A DNA stretch of 64,000 nt. Source: Clostridium sp. AM22-11AC. GTDB taxonomy: Bacteria; Bacillota; Clostridia; Lachnospirales; Lachnospiraceae. This document shows, in pieces, positions 36,048 to 45,863 of this stretch (position 1 is the stretch's first letter; each line of letters begins with the position of its first letter). The notes under the pieces are model-generated. The model saw only the letters and a list, made by a program, of their open reading frames with translations. It had not been told where the DNA came from and ran no database searches. The position numbers were made by a program, and so were the translations under genes. The stretch lies in NCBI RefSeq assembly GCF_003473545.1, contig NZ_QUCM01000011.1:1-64000 (forward strand), written 5' to 3'.

Positions 36048-37145
36048 TTACAGGATATCCTGATGCATCAGATGCTTAATTCTCTCCTCATTCAGTCCCT
36101 TGATAACCTCAACTGCCATGCGGACGGTGCTTTCTACATCTTCGATAGCACAGAAATTATAGTGGCTGTGTACATAACGGCTTGGAATGCCAAGTACCAG
36201 GGTTGGTACGGCTTTTCCTGCAAGGCTGATCTTGCCTGCGTTGGTGCTGCCGCCTCTTCTTACTGCGTCCTGGTAGGTGATACCCATGGTATCGCCCAGT
36301 TCATGTGCATACTCTAAGAATGCAGGATTGGTAATATAACTCTTATCCATGCAGCGGATCTGTACGCCTTTATGCATGCCGCCCTGGGATTTTTCAGGGC
36401 TGTAGTAGAAGTCGTCTGCAGGAGAGCCCTCAAATACGATAGCCAGATCCGGCTGTACCTGTGCAGAGGTAACGGTCGCGCCTCTCATACCAACCTCTTC
36501 CTGGGAAGCGAATGCACCTACTACTTCTACTGCCAGGTCATCTTTTACTGCCTGTAATGCTCTTAATGTGTGGATGATGCAGGCACAGCCCATACGGTTG
36601 TCAAAGGCCTTGCCAAAGCATAATCCATGCTCTTCATCATACTCGAATGCAACTTCCGGAGCAGCCGGATCACCGATATTGATACCGAAGCTTTCCATTG
36701 CCTCTTTTTTGCTGCATGCGCCTACATCTAAGAACATTTCACGGATGTCAAGCGGTGCGCTCTTTTCTTTATCCGTCATAAAATGCACCGGACGGGAGGT
36801 GGTGATGCCCTTTACCAGCTTTCCGGCTCTGGTGCGTACCAGTAAGGTATGTGCCGGGATACTTGGCAAGTCCATTCCACCTAACATGATCAGGCTTAAC
36901 AGACCATTTTCCATGATCCCCTGTACCATAAATCCGCACTCATCTGTATGGGCATCCAGCATCAGCACCGGCTTTTTTCCATTTGCATTTCCGCCGATTC
37001 TTGCGTATACATTATTCATGGCATCGTTGGTCAGGCTCATGCCTGTGCAGTGGTCCCTTACCGCCCTTACTACATCTTCCTCAAATCCGCTTGGGCCAAA
37101 GGCATTGGTCAGGTCCTTTAATACATTGATATCAATCATGTTCAT
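36048..37145 (-). CDS. M42 family metallopeptidase (aminopeptidase)
   Basis: This 365 aa enzyme belongs to the M42 family of two-metal aminopeptidases that form large tetrahedral assemblies and trim short peptides. Metal and catalytic residues are seen in DAHTDE, GKAFDNRMG, SQEEVG, FEGSPADD and RYVHSHYNF. It overlaps iadA by 14 bp and is the last gene of the peptide-import island, where it would finish the breakdown of imported peptides. The start could be the third codon (ATG). Confidence 0.92.
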   Translation of the reverse strand: MNMIDINVLKDLTNAFGPSGFEEDVVRAVRDHCTGMSLTNDAMNNVYARIGGNANGKKPVLMLDAHTDECGFMVQGIMENGLLSLIMLGGMDLPSIPAHTLLVRTRAGKLVKGITTSRPVHFMTDKEKSAPLDIREMFLDVGACSKKEAMESFGINIGDPAAPEVAFEYDEEHGLCFGKAFDNRMGCACIIHTLRALQAVKDDLAVEVVGAFASQEEVGMRGATVTSAQVQPDLAIVFEGSPADDFYYSPEKSQGGMHKGVQIRCMDKSYITNPAFLEYAHELGDTMGITYQDAVRRGGSTNAGKISLAGKAVPTLVLGIPSRYVHSHYNFCAIEDVESTVRMAVEVIKGLNEERIKHLMHQDIL

Positions 37146-38298
37146 ATGTTCCTCTTACAAGAAGAGTTCCTCCTTCCATCATCTTACGGCCGCCTGCAAT
37201 GACGGTATCTAAGGTTAAGTCATCTTTGATCAGCAGGATGTCTGCGTCAGCACCTGCCACGATATGCCCCTTTTTCTTCTCGATCTCCAGCGCTTTGGCA
37301 ACATTGGATGTAAAATAGGTCAGTGCCTCAGCAAAGTCAAAGCCGCCTCTGGTAACTAAAGAACACATCTGTGCATACATATTTCCCACATCCGTAACAC
37401 CGATCTCTTTTAACATGCCTGCTTCATCGTAGCTGGACCAGCTTCCCTGACCGTCAGAGCTGAAGGTAATGTGATCCATAGGAACATCTGCTGCCTTTGC
37501 CTCTTCAAGAAGTGCAGGCATTGGATCATGTCCGATGACCGGCTCGCCATTTACAAAGTCTTCACAGGTAATGTCAATATAACCGCCCATTTTTGCCAGC
37601 TTCAGTCCATCCAGATACAGTTCATGGTTGCGGCTCATATGAGTAGGCTGGAAGGTCTTTACAGGGATATCAGTTTCAGCCAGCGCCTCAAATACAGGCC
37701 CTAATTTTTTCTTTCCGCTTCCCATATGTAAAACGATAAATCCAGGCTTTCCGCCGATCATGCCTGCAGTACGCACATCACTTCCTAAACGGATCAGCTC
37801 ATCTACTGAAATATTTGGCGCCCTGTGGTCAGAAAGCGCCAGCTTTAAGCCCATGATCTCGTCTACAAAGGCAATATCCTTCTTTACGCTTCCTGTTAAG
37901 GTCACCGGCGGATAGCCATAGGCACCGCAGAGAGCATAGGCAGTAATGCCTTCTTCCTTTAATGCCTTTACCTTTGCTAACAAATCCTCTACACTGCGGG
38001 ACATATCATCGGTTCCAAGCAGTCCTAACACAGTGGTGATACCTGCCTTTAAAATAGAAGAAAGTTCGATCTGAGGTGTTCTTGTGTGGAAGCTTCCTTC
38101 TCCGCCGCCTCCTGTTACATGTACATGGCGGTCAATAAGACCAGGTGTTAAGCGCATTCCCTTTGCGTCGATGACCTGACAGCCGGTACCTCCTTCCAGG
38201 TTATCTCCTACTGCCTCGATCTTTCCTCCGCACACTAAAACATCCTTGATCCCAAGGTGTTCCGGTGCGTATACATCAGCCTGTTTCAATAATATCAT
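37132..38298 (-). CDS. iadA: Isoaspartyl dipeptidase (M38)
   Basis: This 388 aa protein matches the length and motifs of IadA, which hydrolyses beta-aspartyl dipeptides. Metal ligands of the amidohydrolase fold are visible: DRHVHV (HxH), a lysine in GLKLALSDHRA, histidines in LHMGSG and PTHMSRN, and an aspartate in FSSDGQGS. I start it at the ATG at 38298, ten bases after GGAGAA. A frame extending to 38604 runs through a hairpin-rich gap and has no family similarity. The gene overlaps M42 and fits a role in using isomerised or beta-linked peptides. Confidence 0.93.
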   Translation of the reverse strand: MILLKQADVYAPEHLGIKDVLVCGGKIEAVGDNLEGGTGCQVIDAKGMRLTPGLIDRHVHVTGGGGEGSFHTRTPQIELSSILKAGITTVLGLLGTDDMSRSVEDLLAKVKALKEEGITAYALCGAYGYPPVTLTGSVKKDIAFVDEIMGLKLALSDHRAPNISVDELIRLGSDVRTAGMIGGKPGFIVLHMGSGKKKLGPVFEALAETDIPVKTFQPTHMSRNHELYLDGLKLAKMGGYIDITCEDFVNGEPVIGHDPMPALLEEAKAADVPMDHITFSSDGQGSWSSYDEAGMLKEIGVTDVGNMYAQMCSLVTRGGFDFAEALTYFTSNVAKALEIEKKKGHIVAGADADILLIKDDLTLDTVIAGGRKMMEGGTLLVRGTYEHD

Positions 38299-38383
38299 GG
38301 TTATATTTTCTCCTAAATATATTATATGTTCTCTCGGAATCTTTCTGTACCTGATTTTGTGAGAAGATTTTTTGTCAGTTGTA

Positions 38384-38514
38384 CCCAAATTTCTGAGGCG
38401 TACGCGGTGCGTACGTTGATGAAATTCGGGTGCGACTGGCGGAAAATCGGCCACAAAGGCAGGTGCAGGAAAGACTCCGAGAGGACATCCAAATTTTCCA
38501 GACGCAGCTGCGTC
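38384..38514. repeat. Hairpin-rich intergenic element D
   Basis: The gap between the M20D gene and iadA holds three stem-loops. CCCAAATTTC/GAAATTCGGG (38384, 38421) has a perfect inner CGTACGC-GGT-GCGTACG. AAAAT/ATTTT with CTGG/CCAG forms arms near 38437-38501. GACGCAGCTGCGTC is a 14 bp palindrome at 38501-38514. It resembles elements A to C in general form and may process or attenuate the operon mRNA. Confidence 0.6.
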
Positions 38515-38533
38515 CGGACCGGATATCCATCTT

Positions 38534-39763
38534 TTACTTTTCTTTGTAGAAGTCCGGTACGACTTTTTCATGGTACTCTGCTGCCGCCTGACGAAGGCTT
38601 TCATCTAACAGCAGGTCAAGACCGGTCATTGCCAGTCCCTGTGCCCCCTTGATGCAGATCTCATCTGCAGCCGGTTCTGCTGCTGCTTTGGCATATTCTT
38701 TGGAATGTGCCGGGATTTCTTCATCTGTAATAGACAGATAATCATGGATCGCCGGGATCTTAATGGACACATTTCCAATGTCAGAAGAACCAAACAGCAG
38801 TTTCGGATCCGGCAGACACATGCCAACGCCTACGCGGGCCATATTTTCCTTAAAGTCTTCACAGATCGGCAGACATGGATAACGCTCTGCATAAATGGGT
38901 TCTGACTCGATCCGGACCTTTGCCCCTGTAAGGCTTTCTGCACGTTTTGCACAGCCGATGATCATGTTCTGAAGCTCATCAATACGCTTCATGGTAGCCG
39001 CACGGATACAGAACTCCGATTTGGAAAATCCCGGAATTACGTTAGAAGCAGTTCCGCCCTCTAAAATAACACCGTTTACATTGTCCTCTGTTTCAAATAA
39101 CGGACGCAGCATATCGATCTGGTTAAACACGCTGATAGCCGCTGTCAGGGCATTGATGCCAGTTGCCGGTGCAGAGGAATGGGCAGACTGTCCTGTAAAG
39201 GAAATGGTAAGACTTCCGGAAGCTCTTCCGTTCCGGTTAATATAGTTCCTGCTTTCACCGCCACAGGTGGGATGGATCATCAGTGCAAAATCCACTCCAT
39301 CAAAGCCGCCCCGTTCCAGCATAATAGCCTTTCCGGCACCTCCTTCTTCTGCAGGAGTTCCAATGATCCTTACTTCTCCTGCAATTCCCATTTCCACAAA
39401 TATTTTTGCCAGAGAAGCAAATGCACCGGAAGCACAGGTGGCGATCACATTGTGGCCGCAGCCATGTCCTACGCCTCTTAAAGCATCATATTCTGCCAAA
39501 AACGCCACTACCGGGCCTTTTCCTGTTCCTTTTTTCACTGCCTTAAAGGATGTTGGAAGGTCACAATAATCTCTTTCTGTTTCAAATCCCTGTTTTTCCA
39601 GAAAATCACATATTTTAGCAGATGATTTAAACTCCTGAAAACCGATCTCCGGTTCATCATGGATGCTATGGGAAAGTTCGATCAGCTGCGGTCTTAACCG
39701 TTCTGCTTCCTCACAGATCTTTTTCTTCCATTCATCCACAGAAATCCCTTTTATTTCTGTCAT
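38534..39763 (-). CDS. M20D family amidohydrolase (AbgB-like)
   Basis: This protein of about 409 aa belongs to the M20D group, zinc hydrolases that cleave N-acyl or aminoacyl amides (AbgB, hippurate and IAA-amino acid hydrolases). Motifs are SIHDEPEIGFQE, YDALRGVGHGCGHN, GTPAEEGGAGK and, in the lid domain, FTGQSAHSSAPATG. I start it at the ATG at 39763, behind GGAGGTG; an ATG five codons earlier overlaps that site. It directly follows oppF, so it probably processes an imported peptide-like substrate. Confidence 0.9.
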   Translation of the reverse strand: MTEIKGISVDEWKKKICEEAERLRPQLIELSHSIHDEPEIGFQEFKSSAKICDFLEKQGFETERDYCDLPTSFKAVKKGTGKGPVVAFLAEYDALRGVGHGCGHNVIATCASGAFASLAKIFVEMGIAGEVRIIGTPAEEGGAGKAIMLERGGFDGVDFALMIHPTCGGESRNYINRNGRASGSLTISFTGQSAHSSAPATGINALTAAISVFNQIDMLRPLFETEDNVNGVILEGGTASNVIPGFSKSEFCIRAATMKRIDELQNMIIGCAKRAESLTGAKVRIESEPIYAERYPCLPICEDFKENMARVGVGMCLPDPKLLFGSSDIGNVSIKIPAIHDYLSITDEEIPAHSKEYAKAAAEPAADEICIKGAQGLAMTGLDLLLDESLRQAAAEYHEKVVPDFYKEK

Positions 39764-39848
39764 GATCCACACCTCCAAAAAATAAAATGTGTATACAAAA
39801 AGCTGCAGACGTATCCAAATGGCGCCTGCAGCCTTACTTAATTACAGC

Positions 39849-40853
39849 TTAAAGCAGATGACAAGCAGCCATATGTCCTGGTTCTACTTCACGCAGCACC
39901 GGCTTTTCCTGACGGCAGCGGTCGGTAGCATATGGGCATCGGTCGCTGAAATAACAGCCCTTTGGAAGGTTTACAGGGCTTGGGATCTCTCCCTTTGCAT
40001 CAATTCCCTGAACCAGCGGCTTTTCGCCTACAGTAGGAACTGCTGCAAACAGCACCTTGGTATACGGATGTACCGGATTGGTGAAAAGGGTGTGTTTATC
40101 TCCCATTTCCACAATACTTCCCAGATACATAACGCCCAGTCTGTCACTGATGTGGCGTACAACTGATAAGTCATGTGCAATAAACAGATAAGAGAAATTA
40201 AATTCATCTTTCAGATCCATTAACAGGTTTAAGATCTGGGCCTGAATGGATACGTCCAGAGCGGATACCGGCTCATCGGCAATGATGAACTCCGGATTTA
40301 CAGCTAAGGCTCTTGCAATACCAATACGCTGTCTCTGTCCGCCGGAGAACTGATGAGGATATCTTCCAGCCTGCTCCGGTCTTAAACCAACACGGGCTAA
40401 AATACTCATGCAGCGTTCTCTTGCTTCTTCTTTGGTCTTTGCAATGCCATGGAACAGAAGAGGTTCCATAATGATGTCAGCAACTCTCTGTCTCGGATTT
40501 AAGGATGCATAAGGATCCTGGAAGATCATCTGCATGCTCTTGCGGTAAGGAAGAAGCTCATTTGGTCCTAAGTGGCTGATATCTTTTCCTTTATAGAGTA
40601 CCTGTCCGGAGGTTGGCTCCAGGAGGCGAATAACGGTTCTTGCTGTAGTAGATTTACCGCAGCCGCTTTCTCCTACCAGACTGAAAACTTCCCCTTTTTT
40701 AATCTCAAAGCTTACATCATTTACAGCGTGAACTACTTTATCTTCTTTTACAAGCTTTCCCTTTTCAAAACGAAGGGACTGCAGGAGGCCTTTTGTAAGG
40801 TGGAACTCCTGACATACATTTTTTACTTCAATGAGAGTCTTGGATGTTTCCAT
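39849..40853 (-). CDS. oppF: Oligopeptide/dipeptide ABC transporter ATPase (OppF/DppF)
   Basis: This 334 aa ATPase has Walker A GESGCGKSTTARTVIRLLEPT (start of motif), signature FSGGQRQRIGIARAL and Walker B FIIADEPVSALDVSIQ. The C-terminal oligo_HPY region has cysteines (CYFSDRCPYATDRC...MAACHLL) that in this family can bind an iron-sulfur cluster. It works with OppD and abuts it without spacing. Last of the five transporter genes. Confidence 0.95.
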   Translation of the reverse strand: METSKTLIEVKNVCQEFHLTKGLLQSLRFEKGKLVKEDKVVHAVNDVSFEIKKGEVFSLVGESGCGKSTTARTVIRLLEPTSGQVLYKGKDISHLGPNELLPYRKSMQMIFQDPYASLNPRQRVADIIMEPLLFHGIAKTKEEARERCMSILARVGLRPEQAGRYPHQFSGGQRQRIGIARALAVNPEFIIADEPVSALDVSIQAQILNLLMDLKDEFNFSYLFIAHDLSVVRHISDRLGVMYLGSIVEMGDKHTLFTNPVHPYTKVLFAAVPTVGEKPLVQGIDAKGEIPSPVNLPKGCYFSDRCPYATDRCRQEKPVLREVEPGHMAACHLL

Positions 40854-41852
40854 TTATGCTTCCTCCTGTTCTTTTTTCTTTAACAGTGGGAAGTGACATG
40901 CAGCCATATGGCCCGGTCCCACTTCCTGCATCTGCGGCTTTTCATGGCGGCAGATCTCCTGGCAGTATTTACATCTTGGTGCAAAATAACAGCCTTCCGG
41001 CAGCTCAAACATATTTGGAACCATACCAGGAATATAGTCCAGACGGTCTCTGTCCTCATACAGCTTTGGAATAGAATTTAAAAGTCCCTCAGTGTATGGA
41101 TGTGCATTATGATAAATAATATCCTCTGTTTTTCCGGTCTCTACCAGTTTTCCACAGTACATAACATTGATCTTGTCAACCATCTGGGATACAACTGCCA
41201 GGTCATGAGTGATCAGCATCAGAGAGGTATTATGCTCCTTCACCAGCTTTTTCATAAGCTTTAATATCTGTTCCTGAATGGTAACATCCAGGGCAGTAGT
41301 AGGCTCATCTGCGATCAGCAGCTTCGGATTAGTAGCCAGTGCAATGGCAATGATAACACGCTGGCGCATACCACCGGAAAACTGGTTTGGATATTCTTTT
41401 AAGCGTTCTTCCGGATTTGGGATGCCTACTGCATGGAGCAGCTCAATACAGCGCTCTCTTCTCTGCGCCTTGTTCATCTGTGGCTCATGAAGGATCAGCA
41501 CTTCTTCCATCTGTCTCTGGATGGTATAAAGAGGATTTAAAGATGTCATAGGATCCTGGAATACCATGGAAATGTCTTTTCCACGGATCTTTGACATATC
41601 TCTTTCACTGATCTTTGCCAGGTCTTTTCCATCAAACATGATATGGTCTGCATCTACCACACCTGGATCTTCTACCAGCTTTAAGATAGAGAAACTGGTA
41701 ACAGACTTTCCGCTTCCGGACTCACCTACGATACCTAAGATCTCACCTTCTTTTAAGCTGAAGCTTACATTATCTACTGCTTTTACCACGCCCTTGAAGG
41801 TGTGGAAATATGTTTTTAATCCCTGTACGTCTAATAATACTTTATCTTCCAT
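40854..41852 (-). CDS. oppD: Oligopeptide/dipeptide ABC transporter ATPase (OppD/DppD)
   Basis: This 332 aa ATPase has Walker [16 protein letters not shown], signature [15 protein letters not shown] and Walker [17 protein letters not shown]. Its C-terminal cysteines ([14 protein letters not shown]...MAACHF) match the oligo_HPY extension. It lies between oppC and oppF, 10 bp after oppC. Confidence 0.95.
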   Translation of the reverse strand: MEDKVLLDVQGLKTYFHTFKGVVKAVDNVSFSLKEGEILGIVGESGSGKSVTSFSILKLVEDPGVVDADHIMFDGKDLAKISERDMSKIRGKDISMVFQDPMTSLNPLYTIQRQMEEVLILHEPQMNKAQRRERCIELLHAVGIPNPEERLKEYPNQFSGGMRQRVIIAIALATNPKLLIADEPTTALDVTIQEQILKLMKKLVKEHNTSLMLITHDLAVVSQMVDKINVMYCGKLVETGKTEDIIYHNAHPYTEGLLNSIPKLYEDRDRLDYIPGMVPNMFELPEGCYFAPRCKYCQEICRHEKPQMQEVGPGHMAACHFPLLKKKEQEEA

Positions 41853-41862
41853 ACCGCACCTC

Positions 41863-42771
41863 CTATTTCAGATTCGGGTTCAGCTCATCTCTTAAGAAGT
41901 CACCTAAAAGATTGATACCGAATACGATCAGCATGATATACAGACCTGGGAACACAGATGCCCACCACAGGCCTGAGAACAATACATCAAAACCAGTTTT
42001 TACAAGCAGTCCCAAAGAAGGCTGTGTGATCGGCACACCAACACCTAAAAAGCTTAAGGTTGCCTCTGTCAGGATAAAGCTTCCGATCTGGATAGTTGCT
42101 AAAACGATAATGGAATTGATAACGTTTGGAAGTACATGTTTTATAATGATAATGCGGTTTGGAAGGCCGATGGTACGTGCTGCTTCCACATATTCCATTT
42201 TTTTAACGGAAAGTGTTTCACCGCGGACTGTTCTTGCATAAGTTACCCAGCCTACCATAGTCAGGGCGATGAGCAGTTTTCCCACGCCCCGTCCAAATAC
42301 GGACATGATGAATAATGCGATCAGCATTGATGGGAAAGACAGCTGTACATCTGCAATACGCATGATAACAGCATCTACTTTGCCGCCAAAATATCCTGCT
42401 AACAGTCCCAGTGTGGTACCTATGGCACAGGAGCAGATCATGCCTACCAGACCGATCATAATGGAACTTGCACTACCATAGATAATGGCACTTAAAATAT
42501 CACGGCCCTGTTCATCACTTCCCAGAAAAAATCCGGCTTTTCCGCCGTCTAACCATACAGGTGGAAGATAAGAATCTGCCAGACTGATGGCAGTCAGGTC
42601 GTATGGGTTCTGCGGAGCCAGGAAACGTCCAAATACTGCAACCAGGATTGCAACTACCACCAGGATACTTCCGATGATGGCTGGAATATTGTGTTTATAG
42701 TGATAGAAAAACTCAGACTTTAAAAAGTTTTTCCACCATCCTGTTTTTTCAATGGTTACTTTCTCTTCCAT
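41863..42771 (-). CDS. oppC: Oligopeptide/dipeptide ABC transporter permease (OppC/DppC)
   Basis: This protein of about 302 aa has six helices, an N-terminal cytoplasmic tail and the OppC motifs LGSDEQGRDILSAIIYG and EYVEAARTIGLPNRIIIIKHVLPNV (EAA loop). I start it at the ATG at 42771, eight bases after GAGG. The frame remains open to 42780, overlapping the oppB stop. It forms the channel with OppB. Confidence 0.94.
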   Translation of the reverse strand: MEEKVTIEKTGWWKNFLKSEFFYHYKHNIPAIIGSILVVVAILVAVFGRFLAPQNPYDLTAISLADSYLPPVWLDGGKAGFFLGSDEQGRDILSAIIYGSASSIMIGLVGMICSCAIGTTLGLLAGYFGGKVDAVIMRIADVQLSFPSMLIALFIMSVFGRGVGKLLIALTMVGWVTYARTVRGETLSVKKMEYVEAARTIGLPNRIIIIKHVLPNVINSIIVLATIQIGSFILTEATLSFLGVGVPITQPSLGLLVKTGFDVLFSGLWWASVFPGLYIMLIVFGINLLGDFLRDELNPNLK

Positions 42772-42776
42772 GTTCA

Positions 42777-43742
42777 TCACCTCAATTCAATTCTAGGATC
42801 AATGAGTGTATATAAAATATCAACAATAAAGTTCAGCACCACAAACATGCAGGCTGCTGCCATCAGATAAGCCACGATAATAGGTCTGTCTGATTTATTA
42901 ATAGCATCAATAAGCAGCTTGCCCATGCCAGGCCATGCAAAAATGGTCTCTGTAATGGTGGTGAACGCGATCATATTTCCCAGATCCATACCAAAAATAG
43001 TAACAACCGGGATCAGCGCATTCTTTAAAGCATGTCCAAAAAGAATGGACTTGGCAGGAACACCTTTTGCTCTTGCAAACTTAATATAATCCTGACGCAT
43101 ATTTTCCAGGATACCGGAACGGGTCAGTCGAAGCATGGTAGCCACATTGGTCAGAGCCAGTGTTATTGCCGGAAGAATGACATAACGGATACCACCGGGA
43201 GCAAAAATGCTTAAAGCTACATTTCCCACCATTACCGTATTTCCACGGCCAGAAGCCGGAAGCAGTCTTAAAACAACTGCAAAAATGTAGATCATCATCA
43301 TGCCAACCCAGAAGGAAGGAAGAGAAATACCTAAAATAGAACCTGACATAATGAGCTTGCTGCTGGCTCTCTTAGGATAAGCACCTGCATATACACCTAA
43401 AGGAATGGCAATACACAGTACAAGACAGGCTGCAACAGCAACTAATTCAAGAGTCGCTGGCATACGTTCAAAGATCAGATCCATGGCAGGTTTTCCATAT
43501 ATATAAGATTTACCAAAATTGCCGTGAAGCACATCTCTGATAAAAATACCATACTGAACGGGAAGGGGCTTATCAAGTCCCAATCTGGCTCTTGCAGATT
43601 CGATCTGTTCAAGGGTTGCATTTTCCGGTACCAGCATATCAACTGGGTCACCGATAAAGTTGGTCAGCAGAAATACGAGAAGAGATACTATAAAAAGTAC
43701 CACGATCATCTGCGCAAACCGTTTTACAACATACTTTATCAT
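42777..43742 (-). CDS. oppB: Oligopeptide/dipeptide ABC transporter permease (OppB/DppB)
   Basis: This 321 aa permease has the typical first helix (KRFAQMIVVLFIVSLLVFLL), the GLDKPLPVQYGIF region and the EAA loop (DYIKFARAKGVPAKSILFGHALKNALIPV). It lies 207 bp after oppA, with a leaky terminator between them. Confidence 0.95.
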   Translation of the reverse strand: MIKYVVKRFAQMIVVLFIVSLLVFLLTNFIGDPVDMLVPENATLEQIESARARLGLDKPLPVQYGIFIRDVLHGNFGKSYIYGKPAMDLIFERMPATLELVAVAACLVLCIAIPLGVYAGAYPKRASSKLIMSGSILGISLPSFWVGMMMIYIFAVVLRLLPASGRGNTVMVGNVALSIFAPGGIRYVILPAITLALTNVATMLRLTRSGILENMRQDYIKFARAKGVPAKSILFGHALKNALIPVVTIFGMDLGNMIAFTTITETIFAWPGMGKLLIDAINKSDRPIIVAYLMAAACMFVVLNFIVDILYTLIDPRIELR

Positions 43743-43900
43743 AAAATCTTACCTCCTGTTATCATCAGAGTATCTAATATTCCTTTTATCCTCATCTTCA
43801 CCTGCCTTTGCGGCTGGTTTGGATCATCACCGTCAGCTGCACACGCAGGTACAGAGAGGATGTTTGGGCTCCGGCGGATCCCGGGAGCATATTTTAATGA

Positions 43901-43935
43901 AAAGGAGCCGTTAAATTTTACACGGCCCCTTTACT
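43901..43935 (-). terminator. Leaky terminator between oppA and oppB
   Basis: AAAGGAGCCGT (43901-43911) pairs with ACGGCCCCTTT (43922-43932); on the minus-strand RNA the odd pair is a G-U wobble, and TTTT follows. It probably lowers permease and ATPase expression relative to oppA. Confidence 0.65.
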
Positions 43936-43949
43936 TTGTTACCTAACTT

Positions 43950-45584
43950 TTATTTGTAAGAGAACTCCCATGCATATACATATTTGTTCATTCTTGGGGT
44001 GTAATTTAAAGTATCCTTGATCGCATATGTATCCTGCTCAAAGTGAAGCGGGATGTATGCATAATCTTCTCTTGCGATCTTGTCAGCCTCTGCTACCAGT
44101 TCACCTCTCTTGGTATCATCCATCTCAGTGAATGCCTGATCGATCAGGGCATCTACCTGTGCATTGGAGTAATGTCCTCTGTTGACACCGCCATTACCTG
44201 CCTCACGGTCATAGGTGTAAAGCATATCGTGCATAAGAGAAAGTCCATCACCAGAAGCATCAGACCATCCGGTCATTAAGAACATGGATTTATTCTCAAG
44301 TGGTTTAATGTAGCTGAAGAAGTTAGCCTTTGGCATCAGGTTTAAATTAACCTTGATACCTACTTTTTCAAGATAACCTGCTACTGCCTGGGCGATCTGC
44401 TCATCGTTCATGTAACGGTCATTTGGAGCATCTAAAGTTACTTCAAAACCATCTGGATATCCAGCTTCTGCTAACAGCTCTTTTGCCTTTTCAGGATCAT
44501 ATGCTTCACGGGTAACTTCGGTGTAGCCTACATAATCTTCCGGAACAACAGAGTTCATTTCAAATGCGCATCCATTCATGATGTTCTTGATAATGGTTCC
44601 TTCATCAATTGCCAGATACATAGCCTGTCTTACTTTGACATCAGACATTGGATTTTTCTGTCCAGGGAACAGAGGAGAATCCTCACGGCTGTCCAGGTTC
44701 AGGTAGATCTCACGAAGACCCTTCTGCTTGATCACGCTGATACCCTCAGTTGCGTCCAGACGGTCAATATCTCTTGCAGATACGTCAATAGTAAAATCAA
44801 CATCGCCAGTCAGCATGGTAGCGGTTCTGGTTGCTTCATTTGTAATAGGACGGAAACGTACATTCTTAATAGCCGGAACTTCGCCCCAGTAATCTTCGTT
44901 TGCTGCCAGGTCGATATGGTCTTCCTTAACCTGCTCTACGAATTTGTAACGGCCGGTACCGATTACATTGTCAGCAACCTGCTCTTCTGTGCCAACTTCT
45001 GCAATTTCCTGTTTTAATACATACAGCTGGGCAACGTCAAACAGCATTAAAGGGTTTGGTCTTTCAGTCTTAATAACAACGGTATTTGCATCAGGCGCTT
45101 CCACAGACTCAAAGCTGGATGTGTAGCTGCTGTATGCAGATGGGGAATCAGGATTGGAAGCCAGTTTGATGGATGCAACAACGTCGCCGGAATCCATTAC
45201 ATCACCATCATGGAACTTAACGCCTTCTCTTAAATGGAAGGTCCAGGTTAAACCATCCTCAGAGGTCTCCCAGCTTTCTGCCAGACAAGGATCAAAGGAC
45301 ATATCTGCATTCTGGGCAACCATTGCCTCATAGATATGAAGCATGATCTGGTTTGTAGGTCCCTCATCATATCTGTATGGGTCCATAGACAGTACATCAG
45401 ATGATGTAACAATAACCAGGCTGTCCTTTCCAGAAGCGTCTGCTGCAGTCTCTCCTGCTGCTTCACTGCCTTCCGCTGCGCTGCCAGCTGCTGCTGTAGT
45501 GCTGGATGCAGAAGATCCGCCGCAGCCTGCAAGGCTTGCTGCCATTGCTGCTGCAAGTGCTACTAATAAAGCTCTTTTCTTCAT
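43950..45584 (-). CDS. oppA: Oligopeptide/dipeptide ABC transporter solute-binding lipoprotein
   Basis: This 544 aa lipoprotein is a family-5 binding protein. The signal peptide ends in SLAGC, followed by a Ser/Ala/Glu-rich tether. The fold shows DPYRYDEGPTNQIMLHIYEAMV, the motif LAESWETSEDGLTWTFHLREGVKFHDG and a C-terminal AREDYAYIPLHFEQD. It captures short peptides or similar molecules for the OppBCDF complex. It is first in a long operon with an M20D hydrolase, iadA and M42, which suggests modified peptides as ligands. Confidence 0.94.
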   Translation of the reverse strand: MKKRALLVALAAAMAASLAGCGGSSASSTTAAAGSAAEGSEAAGETAADASGKDSLVIVTSSDVLSMDPYRYDEGPTNQIMLHIYEAMVAQNADMSFDPCLAESWETSEDGLTWTFHLREGVKFHDGDVMDSGDVVASIKLASNPDSPSAYSSYTSSFESVEAPDANTVVIKTERPNPLMLFDVAQLYVLKQEIAEVGTEEQVADNVIGTGRYKFVEQVKEDHIDLAANEDYWGEVPAIKNVRFRPITNEATRTATMLTGDVDFTIDVSARDIDRLDATEGISVIKQKGLREIYLNLDSREDSPLFPGQKNPMSDVKVRQAMYLAIDEGTIIKNIMNGCAFEMNSVVPEDYVGYTEVTREAYDPEKAKELLAEAGYPDGFEVTLDAPNDRYMNDEQIAQAVAGYLEKVGIKVNLNLMPKANFFSYIKPLENKSMFLMTGWSDASGDGLSLMHDMLYTYDREAGNGGVNRGHYSNAQVDALIDQAFTEMDDTKRGELVAEADKIAREDYAYIPLHFEQDTYAIKDTLNYTPRMNKYVYAWEFSYK

Positions 45585-45721
45585 TTTTCATATCCTCCTC
45601 TATCTTACTTACTTTTTCCGCCAGCCTTCCTCACTGAAAGACTATATAGAAAAAGCAGGGCACACTTCTCGCATGCACAGTTCCCTGACTGTTTTCAAAG
45701 CGCCCTTGCTTTAGTGACCAT

Positions 45722-45749
45722 TTTATACGATTCTTTATATCGCTGTCAA
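45722..45749 (-). promoter_or_regulatory. Promoter of the opp-peptidase operon
   Basis: TTGACA (45744-45749), 16 bp, TATAAA (45722-45727) on the minus strand. This is a sigma-A type promoter. I saw no -24/-12 GG/GC element of sigma-54. Confidence 0.7.
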
Positions 45750-45809
45750 ATGTCCGTACAGAAAATACAACACTTTTTTTACTAAAATTAATTTTTTATT
45801 GTATTTAGG

Positions 45810-45838
45810 TTGTTTTATTTGTTTTATTGATATATAAT
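45810..45838 (+). promoter_or_regulatory. Promoter of the sigma-54-activator-like regulator gene
   Basis: TTGTTT (45810-45815), 17 bp, TATAAT (45833-45838). AAGGAGG follows at 45848 and the ATG at 45864. Confidence 0.7.
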
Positions 45839-45863
45839 CAACCTAATAAGGAGGATTACTTAC

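Noticed and set aside
38299..38604. 102-codon N-terminal extension of iadA
   Set aside because: The extra part is basic, low in family similarity and runs through hairpin element D. The family length of about 390 aa and a ribosome binding site support the start at 38298.
45656..45687. Possible attenuator in the oppA leader
   Set aside because: CAGGG/CCCTG pairs over only 5 bp with poor inner pairing. The T-run after it is suggestive, but too weak to call.
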